Positions 52,377 through 60,873 of a DNA stretch of 64,000 nucleotides are shown piece by piece (within the stretch, counting starts at the first letter, position 1; the number at the start of each line of letters is the position of its first letter). The notes beneath the pieces were generated by a model that was not told the origin of the DNA, did no database searches, and saw only the letters and a list, made by a program, of their open reading frames with translations. This DNA is from DATARH01 sp963705325 (lineage in GTDB: Bacteria > Pseudomonadota > Alphaproteobacteria > ATCC43930 > CGMCC-115725). The stretch is taken from NCBI GenBank assembly GCA_963705325.1, contig OY970069.1, positions 2,046,001 to 2,110,000 of the forward strand. Direction: 5' to 3'. The position numbers and the translations under genes were made by a program.

Positions 52377-53036
52377 CTAGGCGTGAAATCCGACAGTCTG
52401 GGCAAAAGTGACGAATTGTTCCGGCGGGAGCGCGAGTTTGCGGTTCAGTTCGGCGTAAGGCACCGCTCCGCGAAACACCGTCGCCAGCCCCGCCGAGGCG
52501 CAGAACAGATAGACGTTTTGACCGATAAATCCGGCATCGACGGACGCATAAAGGCGCCGCTCCTCCGGGCCGATATCGGCCATCCGCTCGCCGTGCGCGA
52601 CATAGATCAGGTCGAGCGGTGCAACGCCGGCAAAGTCCTGCAATCCAGTTGCGGCGCGGATGTCGCCTGTCAGATACGGTTGAAGGCGGTGCGATTGCGG
52701 CTCGTAGAGCCAGACGCCATCTGCCATCGCCGCGTAGATGTCGATCACCATGATATGCCGCCAATAGGGCGCGGTTCGTTCTCCCGTCGCTGGGCGATTC
52801 ACACCGTTCGCCGCCCAGAGCAGGTCGGAGAGGAGTTGCGGCGGTAGTGGGGTCGTCGCAAACGACCGGGTCGAGCGGCGCGACATCAACGCCTCCATCA
52901 GGGGCATGCCGCCCTGGCGCGTCGGCGCGGGTAGGTTCATCGCCGGCAATTCTGCCGCTGCCATGACGACACCGGACATTGCCGTGACGGCGCCACTCGC
53001 CGCCAGTCCGAGAGACATGCTGCGCCGCGTCATCAT
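52377..53036 (-). CDS. SagB-like nitroreductase-family oxidoreductase, Tat-type signal
   Basis: 219 residues. ATG 53036 is chosen because AAGGAG lies just upstream. The N-terminus MMTRRSMSLGLAASGAVTAM resembles a twin-arginine signal. The core is a flavin nitroreductase of the SagB/ThcOx type: ALMSRRSTRSFATTPLPPQ, LLWAANGVNRP, GFIGQNVYLFCASAGLATVF. It probably reduces a small molecule in the periplasm using FMN. The start is a few bases after the PRTase stop. Confidence 0.85.
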   Translation of the reverse strand: MMTRRSMSLGLAASGAVTAMSGVVMAAAELPAMNLPAPTRQGGMPLMEALMSRRSTRSFATTPLPPQLLSDLLWAANGVNRPATGERTAPYWRHIMVIDIYAAMADGVWLYEPQSHRLQPYLTGDIRAATGLQDFAGVAPLDLIYVAHGERMADIGPEERRLYASVDAGFIGQNVYLFCASAGLATVFRGAVPYAELNRKLALPPEQFVTFAQTVGFHA

Positions 53037-53038
53037 CC

Positions 53039-53689
53039 TCACTCCTTCGGCTGCGCGGCCCGCGCGAGGATCTCGGTGACTTCCGCGTCGCTGACCTGAT
53101 GGAAATCGCGGTAGTAGTAACCGATGGCGCCGAGCCCGGCCGGCGTCTCGACACAGACAACCTCGTCAGCTTCCGGCCGCAGCCTGGCGAGCGTGTCCGG
53201 TGCGGCGACGGGGGCGGCAAGGACGAGCCAGGTGGGGTTGCGGCGGCGAGTAGCCTGCAGCGCCACGTGCATCGTTGCGCCGGTCGCGATTCCGTCATCG
53301 ACGACAATCGCGGCCCGGCCGGCGATGTCGAGCGGCACGCGGCCGGCCCGATAAACCAGCCGCCGCCGCTCCAGCTCTTCGATCTGGCGTGCGGTTTCAG
53401 CGGTTATGTAGTCTTCGGGGATCTCCAGTTCCGCAACCAGATGACGGTCGATAAAGACGTCAGGATCGTCACCGTCGGTGACGGCGCCGAGCGCGAGTTC
53501 CGGCTGCCACGGCACGCCGATCTTGCGCACCAGCACGAGGTCGAGAGGCGCTTCCAAGGCTTGGGCGATCTCGAACCCGACCGGTACCCCGCCGCGCGGC
53601 AAGGCAAGCACCACCGGGTTCCGTTCCTTCAGATGCTGGAGCTTTTCGGCGAGCTGGCGCCCCGCGTCGTTGCGGTCGCGAAAGGTCAC
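53039..53689 (-). CDS. Phosphoribosyltransferase-family protein
   Basis: 216 residues. Type I PRTase fold with PRPP-binding loop AAIVVDDGIATGATMHVAL, N-terminal VVLALPRGGVPVGFEIAQAL and LVRKIGVPWQPELALGAV. These proteins usually sit beside an alpha/beta hydrolase, as here, and their substrate is unknown. Its start overlaps the hydrolase stop by 4 bases (ATGA type). Confidence 0.9.
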   Translation of the reverse strand: MTFRDRNDAGRQLAEKLQHLKERNPVVLALPRGGVPVGFEIAQALEAPLDLVLVRKIGVPWQPELALGAVTDGDDPDVFIDRHLVAELEIPEDYITAETARQIEELERRRLVYRAGRVPLDIAGRAAIVVDDGIATGATMHVALQATRRRNPTWLVLAAPVAAPDTLARLRPEADEVVCVETPAGLGAIGYYYRDFHQVSDAEVTEILARAAQPKE

Positions 53690-54366
53690 GCCGGCACCTT
53701 GTCCAAATGCGAGGCGAACCAGTCGCTGGCAAGATCGACGACCGCTTCAAGCGTGCCGGGCTCCTCGAAGAGGTGTGTCGCGCCGGGCACGACGACGAGC
53801 TGCTTATCGCAACGCAGCTCGGCGAGCGCCTCCCTATTAAGGTCGAGCACGACCGGATCGGCGCCGCCCACAATCAGCAATGTCGGCGCTGTCACTTCCG
53901 CGAGAGCGGCGCCGGCGAGATCCGGGCGCCCGCCGCGCGAGACGATTGCGGCGACCGGCCACGCCCCCGAGGCGGCCGCCACGAACGCCCCCGAGGCGGC
54001 CGCCACGAACGCCGCCGCGGCGCCGGTGCTGGCGCCGAAATAGCACACCGGCAGCGCCGCCGTTTCCAGCTCCTCTTTGGCCCACGCGGTTGCCATGAGC
54101 AGACGCTCCGCTAGCAGCGGTATGTCGAAGACGTTGCGGCGGTCGTTTGCCTCTTCTTCGGTGAGCAGGTCGAGGAGAAGCGTGGCGCAACCTGCCTCGC
54201 GCATCGCCCGCGCGACAAAATTGTTGCGCGGGCTAAACCGGCCGCTGCCGCTGCCATGGGCGAAGAGGATGATACCCCTCGCCGCCGGTGGCAGCCCGAG
54301 CATCCCAGGCAGGCGCAGCGGCCCGATCGCGACGTCTTTGGTGTCGGTTGATCGGGCCGACCGCAT
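53686..54366 (-). CDS. Alpha/beta hydrolase (dienelactone hydrolase-like)
   Basis: 226 residues. GIILFAHGSGSGRFSPRN gives the oxyanion region; the nucleophile elbow is CYFGASTGAAAAF with Ser in GAS; the acid is Asp in LIVGGADPVV; the His is in GATHLFEE. Cytoplasmic. A 24-bp exact tandem duplication after the nucleophile adds eight residues (AFVAAASG twice), which may weaken folding. Operon with the downstream PRTase. Confidence 0.88.
   Translation of the reverse strand: MRSARSTDTKDVAIGPLRLPGMLGLPPAARGIILFAHGSGSGRFSPRNNFVARAMREAGCATLLLDLLTEEEANDRRNVFDIPLLAERLLMATAWAKEELETAALPVCYFGASTGAAAAFVAAASGAFVAAASGAWPVAAIVSRGGRPDLAGAALAEVTAPTLLIVGGADPVVLDLNREALAELRCDKQLVVVPGATHLFEEPGTLEAVVDLASDWFASHLDKVPA
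53963..54010 (+). repeat. 24-bp exact tandem duplication inside hydrolase gene
   Basis: Two identical copies, 53963-53986 and 53987-54010. In frame; codes for repeated AAASGAFV. Confidence 0.9.
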
Positions 54367-54378
54367 CACCGGACGCTC

Positions 54379-54813
54379 CTAATGCCGCGCGTTGCGCCAC
54401 AACTCGCGCACCGGTTTCGGCAACGCGTCGAGGACGTGATCGATCTGCCCCGAATCGAGCTCGTGCGAGACGACATGCAATACATGTGACGCCACCTTTT
54501 CAACATGCTGGAGCTCGTTGTGCCCTTTCAATTCGCGCCGCAAGGAGTCCGCGAAATCCTCCGCGTGCGCCGCTTTCAACCGCGCGGCGGATGGATGCCA
54601 CCCGTCGTAATAGATGCCGCGGACCAGCGTCGGCAGCCCGGCCCCGAAATGGGCGACCAGCTCGACTGGGAGACGGTCGCGCACGGCGTGCAGTGTTGCA
54701 CGCAAGGCGGCATGGGCGGCACGTTCGTTGTCGAAGCCGAGCCCATGGCCGATTTCGTGCAGCCATTCGTGGGCGCGTTGCACGGAAGTGTCGAGAATTG
54801 GCGCGCTGGTCAT
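54379..54813 (-). CDS. DUF2267 protein
   Basis: 144 residues; AGGAGGAG upstream of the ATG at 54813. Pattern of the family: RAHEWLHEIGHGLGFDNERA, AALRATLHAVRDRLPVELVA, GAGLPTLVRGIYYDGW. Function unknown; often near stress and Fnr-controlled genes. Divergent from the PRPP synthase gene, sharing a region with two Fnr-type boxes. Confidence 0.9.
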   Translation of the reverse strand: MTSAPILDTSVQRAHEWLHEIGHGLGFDNERAAHAALRATLHAVRDRLPVELVAHFGAGLPTLVRGIYYDGWHPSAARLKAAHAEDFADSLRRELKGHNELQHVEKVASHVLHVVSHELDSGQIDHVLDALPKPVRELWRNARH

Positions 54814-54910
54814 GGCTCCTCCTGGATCATCGGGTCCGGCGAGGCGTCCGGCTGTCGTCAGCCTCGTTGCCCCAGGTGTCTGACTCTAAGCCCGAAGCGG
54901 GAGTTCCGAA

Positions 54911-54924
54911 TTGATGCAGGTCAA
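54911..54924. promoter_or_regulatory. Fnr/FixK-type box (DUF2267 side)
   Basis: TTGATGCAGGTCAA, 98 bases upstream of the DUF2267 start on the minus strand. Confidence 0.72.
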
Positions 54925-54971
54925 CGATCGACCGCGTACGGCGTTTTACTCCTGACGGACCGGATTGCGGA

Positions 54972-54985
54972 TTGATCCACGTCAA
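54972..54985. promoter_or_regulatory. Fnr/FixK-type box (PRPP synthase side)
   Basis: TTGATCCACGTCAA, centred 60 bases before the ATG at 55039. Together with the box at 54911 it serves the divergent pair. Confidence 0.75.
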
Positions 54986-55038
54986 GGCCGCTCGTGGCGC
55001 GGTCTCTATCCTTCCGAACGTACTTGGGAGGCATTCCA

Positions 55039-56001
55039 ATGGAACGATCCGCCGCTTTGCTGTTTGCAATGGAGGGTTCACGGCCCTATGCAGAGCGCGT
55101 CGCGTCACGGCTGGAATGGCCATTAAGCGCGCACGAAGAGCGGGAATTCGAAGACGGCGAGCACAAAATTCGTCCGCTGGTCGATGTTAGTAGGCGCGAT
55201 GTGTTTGTCATCCACGCGCTCAACGGCGGACCCGGCGCCAGCCCGAGCGACAAGCTGTGCCGGATGCTTTTTTTCATCGGTGCGCTGAAAGACGCTGGCG
55301 CGGCGCGGGTGACCGCCGTGGCGCCGTATCTTTGCTATGCGCGCAAGGATCAACGCAGCCAGCCCCTCGATCCGATCACCACCAAGTATGTTGCCCGCAT
55401 GTACGAGGCGTGCGGCGCCGATGCGATCATCACCTTCGACGTCCACAACCGCGCCGCCTACGAGAATGCGTTTCGCATTCCGACGGTAAATGTCGAGGCG
55501 ATGCCGGTTTTCGTCGAGCATTTCGCCGCGCGCCTTCGCGAGGAAAAACTTGCCGTGGTTTCGCCCGATGTCGGCGGCGCAAAGCGCGCCGAGCGATTTC
55601 GCCGCGCCCTCGCCGGCGCGCTCGGCAGCGAGCCGACCGCAGGCTTCGTCGATAAGCAGCGCGCCGGCGGGGTCGTCACCGGCGATCTCTTTGTCGGCGA
55701 TGTGAGCGGCCGGGCGGTAATCCTTTATGACGATCTGATCAGCACCGGAACCACCCTCTGCCGGGCCGCCGCAAAATGCCGCGAGGCTGGTGCGAGCCGA
55801 GTCTTTGCCGCCGCGACCCATGGCTTATTTATCGGCGATGCGCCGGGTGTGCTTGGCTCGGCGGGGTTAGACGGCATCGTCGTTGGCGATACGGTGCGTT
55901 CGGGGGCGGAGATCGCCCAGCGGCTGCCTGAGAATGTGACGATTCTCGACACCTCGCGTCTTGCTTGCGAAGCAATCGCGAGGGTCCACGCGGGACTATG
56001 A
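55039..56001 (+). CDS. prs: Ribose-phosphate pyrophosphokinase (second-type Prs)
   Basis: 320 residues from ATG 55039 (GGGAGG upstream). Makes PRPP from ribose 5-phosphate and ATP. Motifs: FEDGEHKIRPLVDVSRRDVF, APYLCYARKDQRSQP, TFDVHNRAAYENAF (metal/His region), VVSPDVGGAKRAERF, and the PRPP loop ILYDDLISTGTTLCRAA. It is divergent from the housekeeping type, and probably a dedicated copy of this regulon, feeding the PRTases at 47773 and 53039. The universal stress gene follows after 20 bases. Confidence 0.92.
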   Translation: MERSAALLFAMEGSRPYAERVASRLEWPLSAHEEREFEDGEHKIRPLVDVSRRDVFVIHALNGGPGASPSDKLCRMLFFIGALKDAGAARVTAVAPYLCYARKDQRSQPLDPITTKYVARMYEACGADAIITFDVHNRAAYENAFRIPTVNVEAMPVFVEHFAARLREEKLAVVSPDVGGAKRAERFRRALAGALGSEPTAGFVDKQRAGGVVTGDLFVGDVSGRAVILYDDLISTGTTLCRAAAKCREAGASRVFAAATHGLFIGDAPGVLGSAGLDGIVVGDTVRSGAEIAQRLPENVTILDTSRLACEAIARVHAGL

Positions 56002-56021
56002 CAATTTTCACGGAGGGCATC

Positions 56022-56471
56022 ATGAAGCGCATAATGGTTGCGGACGACGGCTCCGATGCCGCCCTTTCCGCGGTGGAGATGGCCGCAGAGCTGGCGGCGA
56101 AGACCGGAGCGGAACTCGTCGCTCTCGCGGTGGTCGATCCGAACCGCATCCGCCCCGCGGATATCTCGGACCTCGCCAGGGCCGAAAGAATGGCCGATGC
56201 CGAAGCGCTTGAGACGCTGGTCAATGCTTCCGCCCCCTATCTCGCGCGTTGTGAGGCGGCGGCGAAGCACGCCGGTGTTGCGCGTTTTCGCGGGATGCGA
56301 TGCGCAGGCGACGACGCGGCTCTCGAAATAACCAACTTTGCCCACGCCCACGACGTCGATCTGATCGTTGTCGGCAGCCGTGGCCGCGGCCGGCTTCCCG
56401 GTTTGCTGCTGGGTAGCGTCTCACAGAAATTGGCGACCCACGCCCCGTGCTCGGTGCTGATCGCGCGCTAG
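56022..56471 (+). CDS. Universal stress protein (UspA family)
   Basis: 149 residues from ATG 56022 (GGAGGG upstream). Single Usp domain: KRIMVADDGSDAALSAVEMA, then the ATP-binding pattern VVGSRGRGRLPGLLLGSVSQ and KLATHAPCSVLIAR. The G-2x-G-9x-G(S/T) motif is present, so it probably binds ATP. Same operon as prs. Confidence 0.93.
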   Translation: MKRIMVADDGSDAALSAVEMAAELAAKTGAELVALAVVDPNRIRPADISDLARAERMADAEALETLVNASAPYLARCEAAAKHAGVARFRGMRCAGDDAALEITNFAHAHDVDLIVVGSRGRGRLPGLLLGSVSQKLATHAPCSVLIAR

Positions 56472-56498
56472 GCAGAAACCTTACAATCGGCGCCTCAA

Positions 56499-56512
56499 TT
56501 GCGCTGGATCAA
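56499..56512. promoter_or_regulatory. Weak Fnr/FixK-like box upstream of HPF
   Basis: TTGCGCTGGATCAA: the right half-site is perfect and the left has two mismatches. Centred about 61 bases before the ATG at 56567, the same spacing as the better boxes. Confidence 0.4.
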
Positions 56513-56566
56513 TGGCTGTCGGCTTCGCGCTGCGTAGGCTACGGGAATAACCTGAGGAGATGTTCG

Positions 56567-57154
56567 ATGCAGGTGCCGCTGCAGATCACCTTTCGTCATA
56601 TGGACACGTCGCCGGCCCTGGAGGCGCGTATCCGCCAGCGTGCGCAAGAGCTAGAGCATTTCTACAATCGGATTACGTCTTGCCACGTCACCGTTGAATC
56701 GCGGCGCCGGCAGCGGCAGGGCAATTTGTTCGAGGTTCGCATCGATCTTGTGGTTCCCGGCCGTGAGATCGTCGTCGGCAGGGAACGCGGCGTGAACCAC
56801 GCGCATGAGGACGCGCATGTCGCCGTTCGGGACGCCTTCGATGCGGCTCGCCGCCGTATCGAAGACCACGTCCGCCACGAGCGCGGCGACGTAAAGGTCC
56901 ACGCGGTGCCCGATCATGGCCGGGTCGTCCGGCTTCTCCCCGACCGCGATGGCGGCTTTATCGCCACCGCATCGGGCGACGAGGTTTATTTCCACCGCAA
57001 CAGCGTGACCGACGGCAGCTTCGAGGCGCTGGAAATCGGCGACGAAGTGCGCTTTGTCGCACGCGAAGCCGAAAGCGCCGCCGGACCGCAGGCTAGCACG
57101 GTGACACCGCTCGGCAAGCACCACCTGCCGCCGACCGAGACCACGCGCACATAG
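56567..57154 (+). CDS. Ribosome hibernation factor (HPF/RaiA) fused to a cold-shock domain
   Basis: 195 residues; GAGGAGA upstream. Residues about 1-105 form the HPF/YfiA domain (LQITFRHMDTSPALEARIRQ, SCHVTVESRRRQRQGN, AFDAARRRIEDHVR). Residues about 118-180 form an OB/cold-shock domain (GRVVRLLPDRDGGFIATASG, DEVYFHRNSVTDGSF, LEIGDEVRFVA). HPF stalls 70S ribosomes in dormancy; the added domain should bind RNA. It replaces the usual HPF dimerisation tail. Confidence 0.9.
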   Translation: MQVPLQITFRHMDTSPALEARIRQRAQELEHFYNRITSCHVTVESRRRQRQGNLFEVRIDLVVPGREIVVGRERGVNHAHEDAHVAVRDAFDAARRRIEDHVRHERGDVKVHAVPDHGRVVRLLPDRDGGFIATASGDEVYFHRNSVTDGSFEALEIGDEVRFVAREAESAAGPQASTVTPLGKHHLPPTETTRT

Positions 57155-57176
57155 CCCGCAATGAACGGAACCACCG

Positions 57177-57419
57177 ATGAAAACCGGAACGCAACCACTT
57201 ACCACCTCGCAGATCGCCGAAATCATCGGCCCGCTCGACGACGCGGTGCTGCTGGAAATCCTGCAGTCGGGCGCGACCGCGGCCGAGGTGCTGGAAGCCT
57301 TTACCTGGGCCAACGCCAACGACCAGATCGGCACGGAAACCGAGCACGGGCCGCGCGGTGCCGTCCTCCGCGTCTGCGAGATTCTGGAGCGGCAACAACC
57401 GGAACCCGACGAGCGCTGA
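57177..57419 (+). CDS. Hypothetical 80-residue protein
   Basis: MKTGTQPLTTSQIAEIIGPL, DDAVLLEILQSGATAAEVLE, AFTWANAND. Helical and acidic, with no family name that I know, though similar proteins occur near CBS and Usp genes. It lies 22 bases after HPF and 25 before the CBS gene, so is part of the operon. Confidence 0.7.
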   Translation: MKTGTQPLTTSQIAEIIGPLDDAVLLEILQSGATAAEVLEAFTWANANDQIGTETEHGPRGAVLRVCEILERQQPEPDER

Positions 57420-57444
57420 AGACGCGGGCGCAAGGAGTTCTGCG

Positions 57445-57912
57445 ATGAAAGCCGCCGACATCATGACGCGCCAGGTGATAACGGCCGATCCTGACGCAGG
57501 GGTCAGCGAGATTGCCCGCCTGATGCTTTCCCACCGTATCGGCTCGATCCCCATCGTCGATGATGAGGCGCGTGTCGTAGGCATCGTCAGCGATCACGAT
57601 TTGCTGCGACACCCGCCTTCCGATAGCCCACGCGCGTGGTGGCTTCGCCTCTTCGACGAGAACGCCGTTTGCCTCGAGGACATCGCGACAGCGCGCGATT
57701 TGAAGGTCGCGGACGTTATGGTGCGCCGGGTCACGACGGTATCGGACACGACGCCGATTAACGTGCTCGGGAGCTTGATGCGGCGCCGCAAGCTGAAGCA
57801 CGTGCCTGTCCTGCGTAGGGGCAAGCTCGTCGGGATCGTCAGCCGCAGCGACTTGCTCGACGCGCTCGTGAAGCATCGCGGGGACGCGCCGAAGTCCTCG
57901 GCGACCGTGTAA
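57445..57912 (+). CDS. Two-CBS-domain protein
   Basis: 155 residues from ATG 57445 (AAGGAG upstream). Paired CBS motifs: MKAADIMTRQVITADPDAGV with IGSIPIVDDEARVVGIVSDH, and KVADVMVRRVTTVSDTTPIN with KHVPVLRRGKLVGIVSRSDL. Binds adenine nucleotides as an energy sensor. No BON domain follows. The aspartate transaminase gene starts 22 bases on. Confidence 0.92.
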   Translation: MKAADIMTRQVITADPDAGVSEIARLMLSHRIGSIPIVDDEARVVGIVSDHDLLRHPPSDSPRAWWLRLFDENAVCLEDIATARDLKVADVMVRRVTTVSDTTPINVLGSLMRRRKLKHVPVLRRGKLVGIVSRSDLLDALVKHRGDAPKSSATV

Positions 57913-57934
57913 CAACCCGACCAGGCCGTGCGGA

Positions 57935-59551
57935 GTGGATCGCCTCGATCTTGCCAAACTGAGCCGGTTGAGCCCGTTCGAGCTGAAGAACAGCCTGATC
58001 GAGCTCGCCGCCAATCACGCCGAGAGGGTGATGCTCAATGCCGGGCGCGGGAACCCGAATTTTCTCGCGACCGCACCTCGTCACGCCTTCTTCCTGCTTG
58101 GCCTCTTCGCGATGCAAGAAGCCGAACGATGCGCCGACAATTTGCCGGACGGAGTTGCCGGGTTTCCCTCGGCCGAGGGTATCGCTGCCCGCTTCGCAGA
58201 GTTTCTGGCCTCGCGGCAACTTGAGCCGGGCAGCGCCTTGCTTGCGGATGCAATGGCCTATGTCGGCGACACCTTCGGTTTTGCCACCGACGCGTTCGTC
58301 CACGAGCTTGCGCAGGGCGTGCTCGGCTGCAATTACCCCGAACCGGTGCGCATGCTGCGGTATGCCGAGGAGATCGTTCGGCGCTATCTGATCAAGGAGA
58401 TGGGCGGACCCAACCCGTCGCTGGGCGTCGACCTTTGCGCCGTCGAAGGCGCCACCGCCGGCGTCACCTATGTTTTCAACGCGCTGCGTGAGAACAGGCT
58501 GATCGCCCCGGGTGACACGGTCGCGATCGGCACGCCGATCTTCACGCCCTACCTCGAAATCCCGCTGCTCAATGACTATCGCCTGGCCGAGCTGACGATC
58601 GCCGCCGACCCCGACATCGGCTGGCAATACCCCGAGAGCGAGCTCGCCAAGCTGTCCGATCCGCGGGTCAAGGCCCTTCTGCTGGTCAATCCCGGCAACC
58701 CGACCTCGGTCAAGATCGATGCGCCCGGCCTCGCGCGGATCGCGGAAATCATCGTCCGGCGGCCAGACCTCATCATCCTGACCGATGACGTTTACGCCAC
58801 CTTTGCCGACGATTTCACGTCGCTCTTCGCGCTATGCCCGCGCAACACGATCCTCGTCTACTCGTTCTCCAAATACTTCGGCACGACCGGCTGGCGACTG
58901 GGCGTGGTCGCGCTGGCCCGCGATAATGTGATCGACGCGGCGATCCGCGCCCTTCCCGGGACCGACCAGCAGGAGCTCGATGCCCGCTACGCTACGCTTG
59001 CCGCCGCGCCGCGCCGGCTCAAGTTCGTCGACCGGCTGATGGCCGACAGCCGGGCGATAGCCTTCAATCACACCGCCGGCCTCTCGACGCCCCAGCAGGT
59101 GCAGATGGCGCTGTTCGCGCTCTTTGCGCTGATGGATCAAGGGGACGCCTACAAGCGGGCGATGAAGCAGCTCATCCGCGGACGCCACAGGGCTCTGTAT
59201 GACGCGCTCGGGATCGTCGCGAAGCAAGACCCCAACGGGGTTTGCTATTACGCCCTGCTCGATCTTGAACGCCTCGGCGCACAGCGTTACGGGCGCGGCT
59301 TTGTCGACTGGCTCCTTGCCGCCAAGAACCCGCTCGAAATCCTCTTCCGCCTCGCCGACGAAGCCGGCGCTGTTCTGCTGCCGGGGAAGGGCTTCGGGAT
59401 GCCGCATCCCTCGGCGCGGGTGTCGCTCGCCAATTTGAACGAGCGGGGCTATGCCCGCCTCGGCCGCATCATCCGGAAGATGATGGAGGATTACGCAGCC
59501 GAATACCTTGCCACCGCTGGCGGGAAAGGCCGGCCCGCGTCCGACGGTTGA
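57935..59551 (+). CDS. aspD: Bifunctional aspartate transaminase/aspartate 4-decarboxylase
   Basis: 538 residues, GTG start. Large fold-type I PLP enzyme: LNAGRGNPNFLATAPRHAFF, GGPNPSLGVDLCAVEGATAG, LLVNPGNPTSVKI, LTDDVYATFADDF, catalytic Lys in VYSFSKYFGTTGWRLG. It converts aspartate to alanine plus CO2 and also transaminates; length and N-terminal extension match AspD. The release of CO2 uses a proton, so it can help pH control or redox balance. The stop codon overlaps an Fnr-type box for the next gene. Confidence 0.9.
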   Translation: MDRLDLAKLSRLSPFELKNSLIELAANHAERVMLNAGRGNPNFLATAPRHAFFLLGLFAMQEAERCADNLPDGVAGFPSAEGIAARFAEFLASRQLEPGSALLADAMAYVGDTFGFATDAFVHELAQGVLGCNYPEPVRMLRYAEEIVRRYLIKEMGGPNPSLGVDLCAVEGATAGVTYVFNALRENRLIAPGDTVAIGTPIFTPYLEIPLLNDYRLAELTIAADPDIGWQYPESELAKLSDPRVKALLLVNPGNPTSVKIDAPGLARIAEIIVRRPDLIILTDDVYATFADDFTSLFALCPRNTILVYSFSKYFGTTGWRLGVVALARDNVIDAAIRALPGTDQQELDARYATLAAAPRRLKFVDRLMADSRAIAFNHTAGLSTPQQVQMALFALFALMDQGDAYKRAMKQLIRGRHRALYDALGIVAKQDPNGVCYYALLDLERLGAQRYGRGFVDWLLAAKNPLEILFRLADEAGAVLLPGKGFGMPHPSARVSLANLNERGYARLGRIIRKMMEDYAAEYLATAGGKGRPASDG

Positions 59552-59561
59552 TCAAGATCAA
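59548..59561. promoter_or_regulatory. Fnr/FixK-type box upstream of DUF2934 gene
   Basis: TTGATCAAGATCAA, best match to the consensus in the window. It overlaps the aspD stop, 110 bases before the ATG at 59671. Confidence 0.75.
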
Positions 59562-59670
59562 TGCGAGCGGTCCAACCCTGGTGATCTGATGTCGACAATG
59601 TCGTCGCCAGGCATGAAGCCTTGCCGGCAGCAGTCCTATGGAAGGGGAAGCCATCTTTGAGGAGGGTCAT

Positions 59671-59853
59671 ATGGCCAAGACCAGCTTACGGCACAAACGG
59701 CGTATCCAGGAACGCGCCTATCAGATTTGGGAGGAGGCGGGCCGACCCGAGGGCCAGGAGGTTGAGCACTGGCTCCGGGCTGAAGCCGAAATCACCGCAG
59801 ATGAGAAAGAACTGAGCGAAGAGCTCAAACTCGAGGCCGCGGGCGCCGTCTAG
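59671..59853 (+). CDS. DUF2934 protein
   Basis: 60 residues from ATG 59671, GGAGGG upstream. Typical: RHKRRIQERAYQIWEEAGRP, EGQEVEHWLRAEAEI. Small acidic helical protein of unknown role, common in Rhizobiales and usually stress-linked. Confidence 0.9.
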   Translation: MAKTSLRHKRRIQERAYQIWEEAGRPEGQEVEHWLRAEAEITADEKELSEELKLEAAGAV

Positions 59854-59957
59854 TAGCGCCGTAGGGCCAACCCGGGTCTGTTCGCCGCTGCCGAAAATGG
59901 GGCCGTCGTAGCAGGCCATTTCGAGCGCTAATTCGTTTCAGAAGGATGAGAGGCGTC

Positions 59958-60377
59958 ATGCGCAAAATGTCCGATCTTGTCCGCGATCAGCGCCCGCTGG
60001 CGTTGCCGCCGAGCGCCACGGTGATGGAAGCGGCGCGGCAGATGCGGGAGCGCCGCGTCGGCGCGACCCTCGTGACGGAGGGCAAGACCCGGCTTGTCGG
60101 CATCTTCACCGGGCGCGATGCCGTCGATCGGGTCTTGGCGGATGGGCGAGACCCAGCCCTCACCACGCTTGCCGAGGTAATGACGCCCAATCCTCACACC
60201 TTGACACCGCAGCACAACGCCATCGAGGCGTTACGGCTGATGCAGGACGTCCGCTGCCGGCATCTCCCGATCGTGCGCGAGGGCGAAGTGGTTGGCATCA
60301 TCTCGCATGGAGATTTCCGCGGCATCGAGCAGGACCGCCTCGATGAGGAAACCGGGCTCTGGGAACGGATTGCCTGA
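59958..60377 (+). CDS. Two-CBS-domain protein
   Basis: 139 residues; ATG 59958 is chosen because AGAGG is well placed upstream (59946 is possible). CBS pairs: MSDLVRDQRPLALPPSATVM, GATLVTEGKTRLVGIFTGRD and VMTPNPHTLTPQHNAIEALR, RHLPIVREGEVVGIISHGDF. Second nucleotide-sensing CBS protein in this region. Confidence 0.9.
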   Translation: MRKMSDLVRDQRPLALPPSATVMEAARQMRERRVGATLVTEGKTRLVGIFTGRDAVDRVLADGRDPALTTLAEVMTPNPHTLTPQHNAIEALRLMQDVRCRHLPIVREGEVVGIISHGDFRGIEQDRLDEETGLWERIA

Positions 60378-60406
60378 TGCCGCTCCAGCGTGTGTCTTGC
60401 CCGCCT

Positions 60407-60673
60407 CTATTCTGCGCCGCTGCCGCGTAGCCAAAGACCCTTGCCGTTTTTGGTCTCGGTCGGCGCTATTGGCTTGCGCAGTGCCGGAGCCAGGTCCATT
60501 TCATCCGGGCCGTCAGCCATGGGCGTAGCGCCTCGGGTCATCGGGATGTCGAGCTCCTCGATGGCGGGCCCGGTCAGTTCGCCGTAAGACTTGATCCACT
60601 GGTCCCAGCGCTCGGCCTCGCGCAGAGCCTGGTCGCGCTTTTCCATCGCCTTCTTCAAGATTGGGTCTGTCAT
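60407..60673 (-). CDS. Hypothetical 88-residue helical protein
   Basis: From ATG 60673 with GGGAGCG upstream: MTDPILKKAMEKRDQALREA, then ERWDQWIKSYGELTGPAIEE, and a Pro/Gly-rich tail. It forms a single amphipathic helix at the start. No family recognised. Convergent with the CBS gene and divergent from PEP carboxylase. Confidence 0.6.
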   Translation of the reverse strand: MTDPILKKAMEKRDQALREAERWDQWIKSYGELTGPAIEELDIPMTRGATPMADGPDEMDLAPALRKPIAPTETKNGKGLWLRGSGAE

Positions 60674-60873
60674 CGATCGCTCCCGACTGAAATCGCTGGG
60701 GATCGATATCAGAAGGCGGCCTGTCCCAAAATTGCGGGTCAAAAACGCCTGTGAAGGCTCGCAGTTGGGCACCTGCCGGCTCAACATGGGGGACAATCCA
60801 CCGGCAAATCGAGAGATCACCTCGCTTTGGCCGGGCTTTTGCTAGTCGGTTGAGGCGTCGCAGGAGAGCCCCC

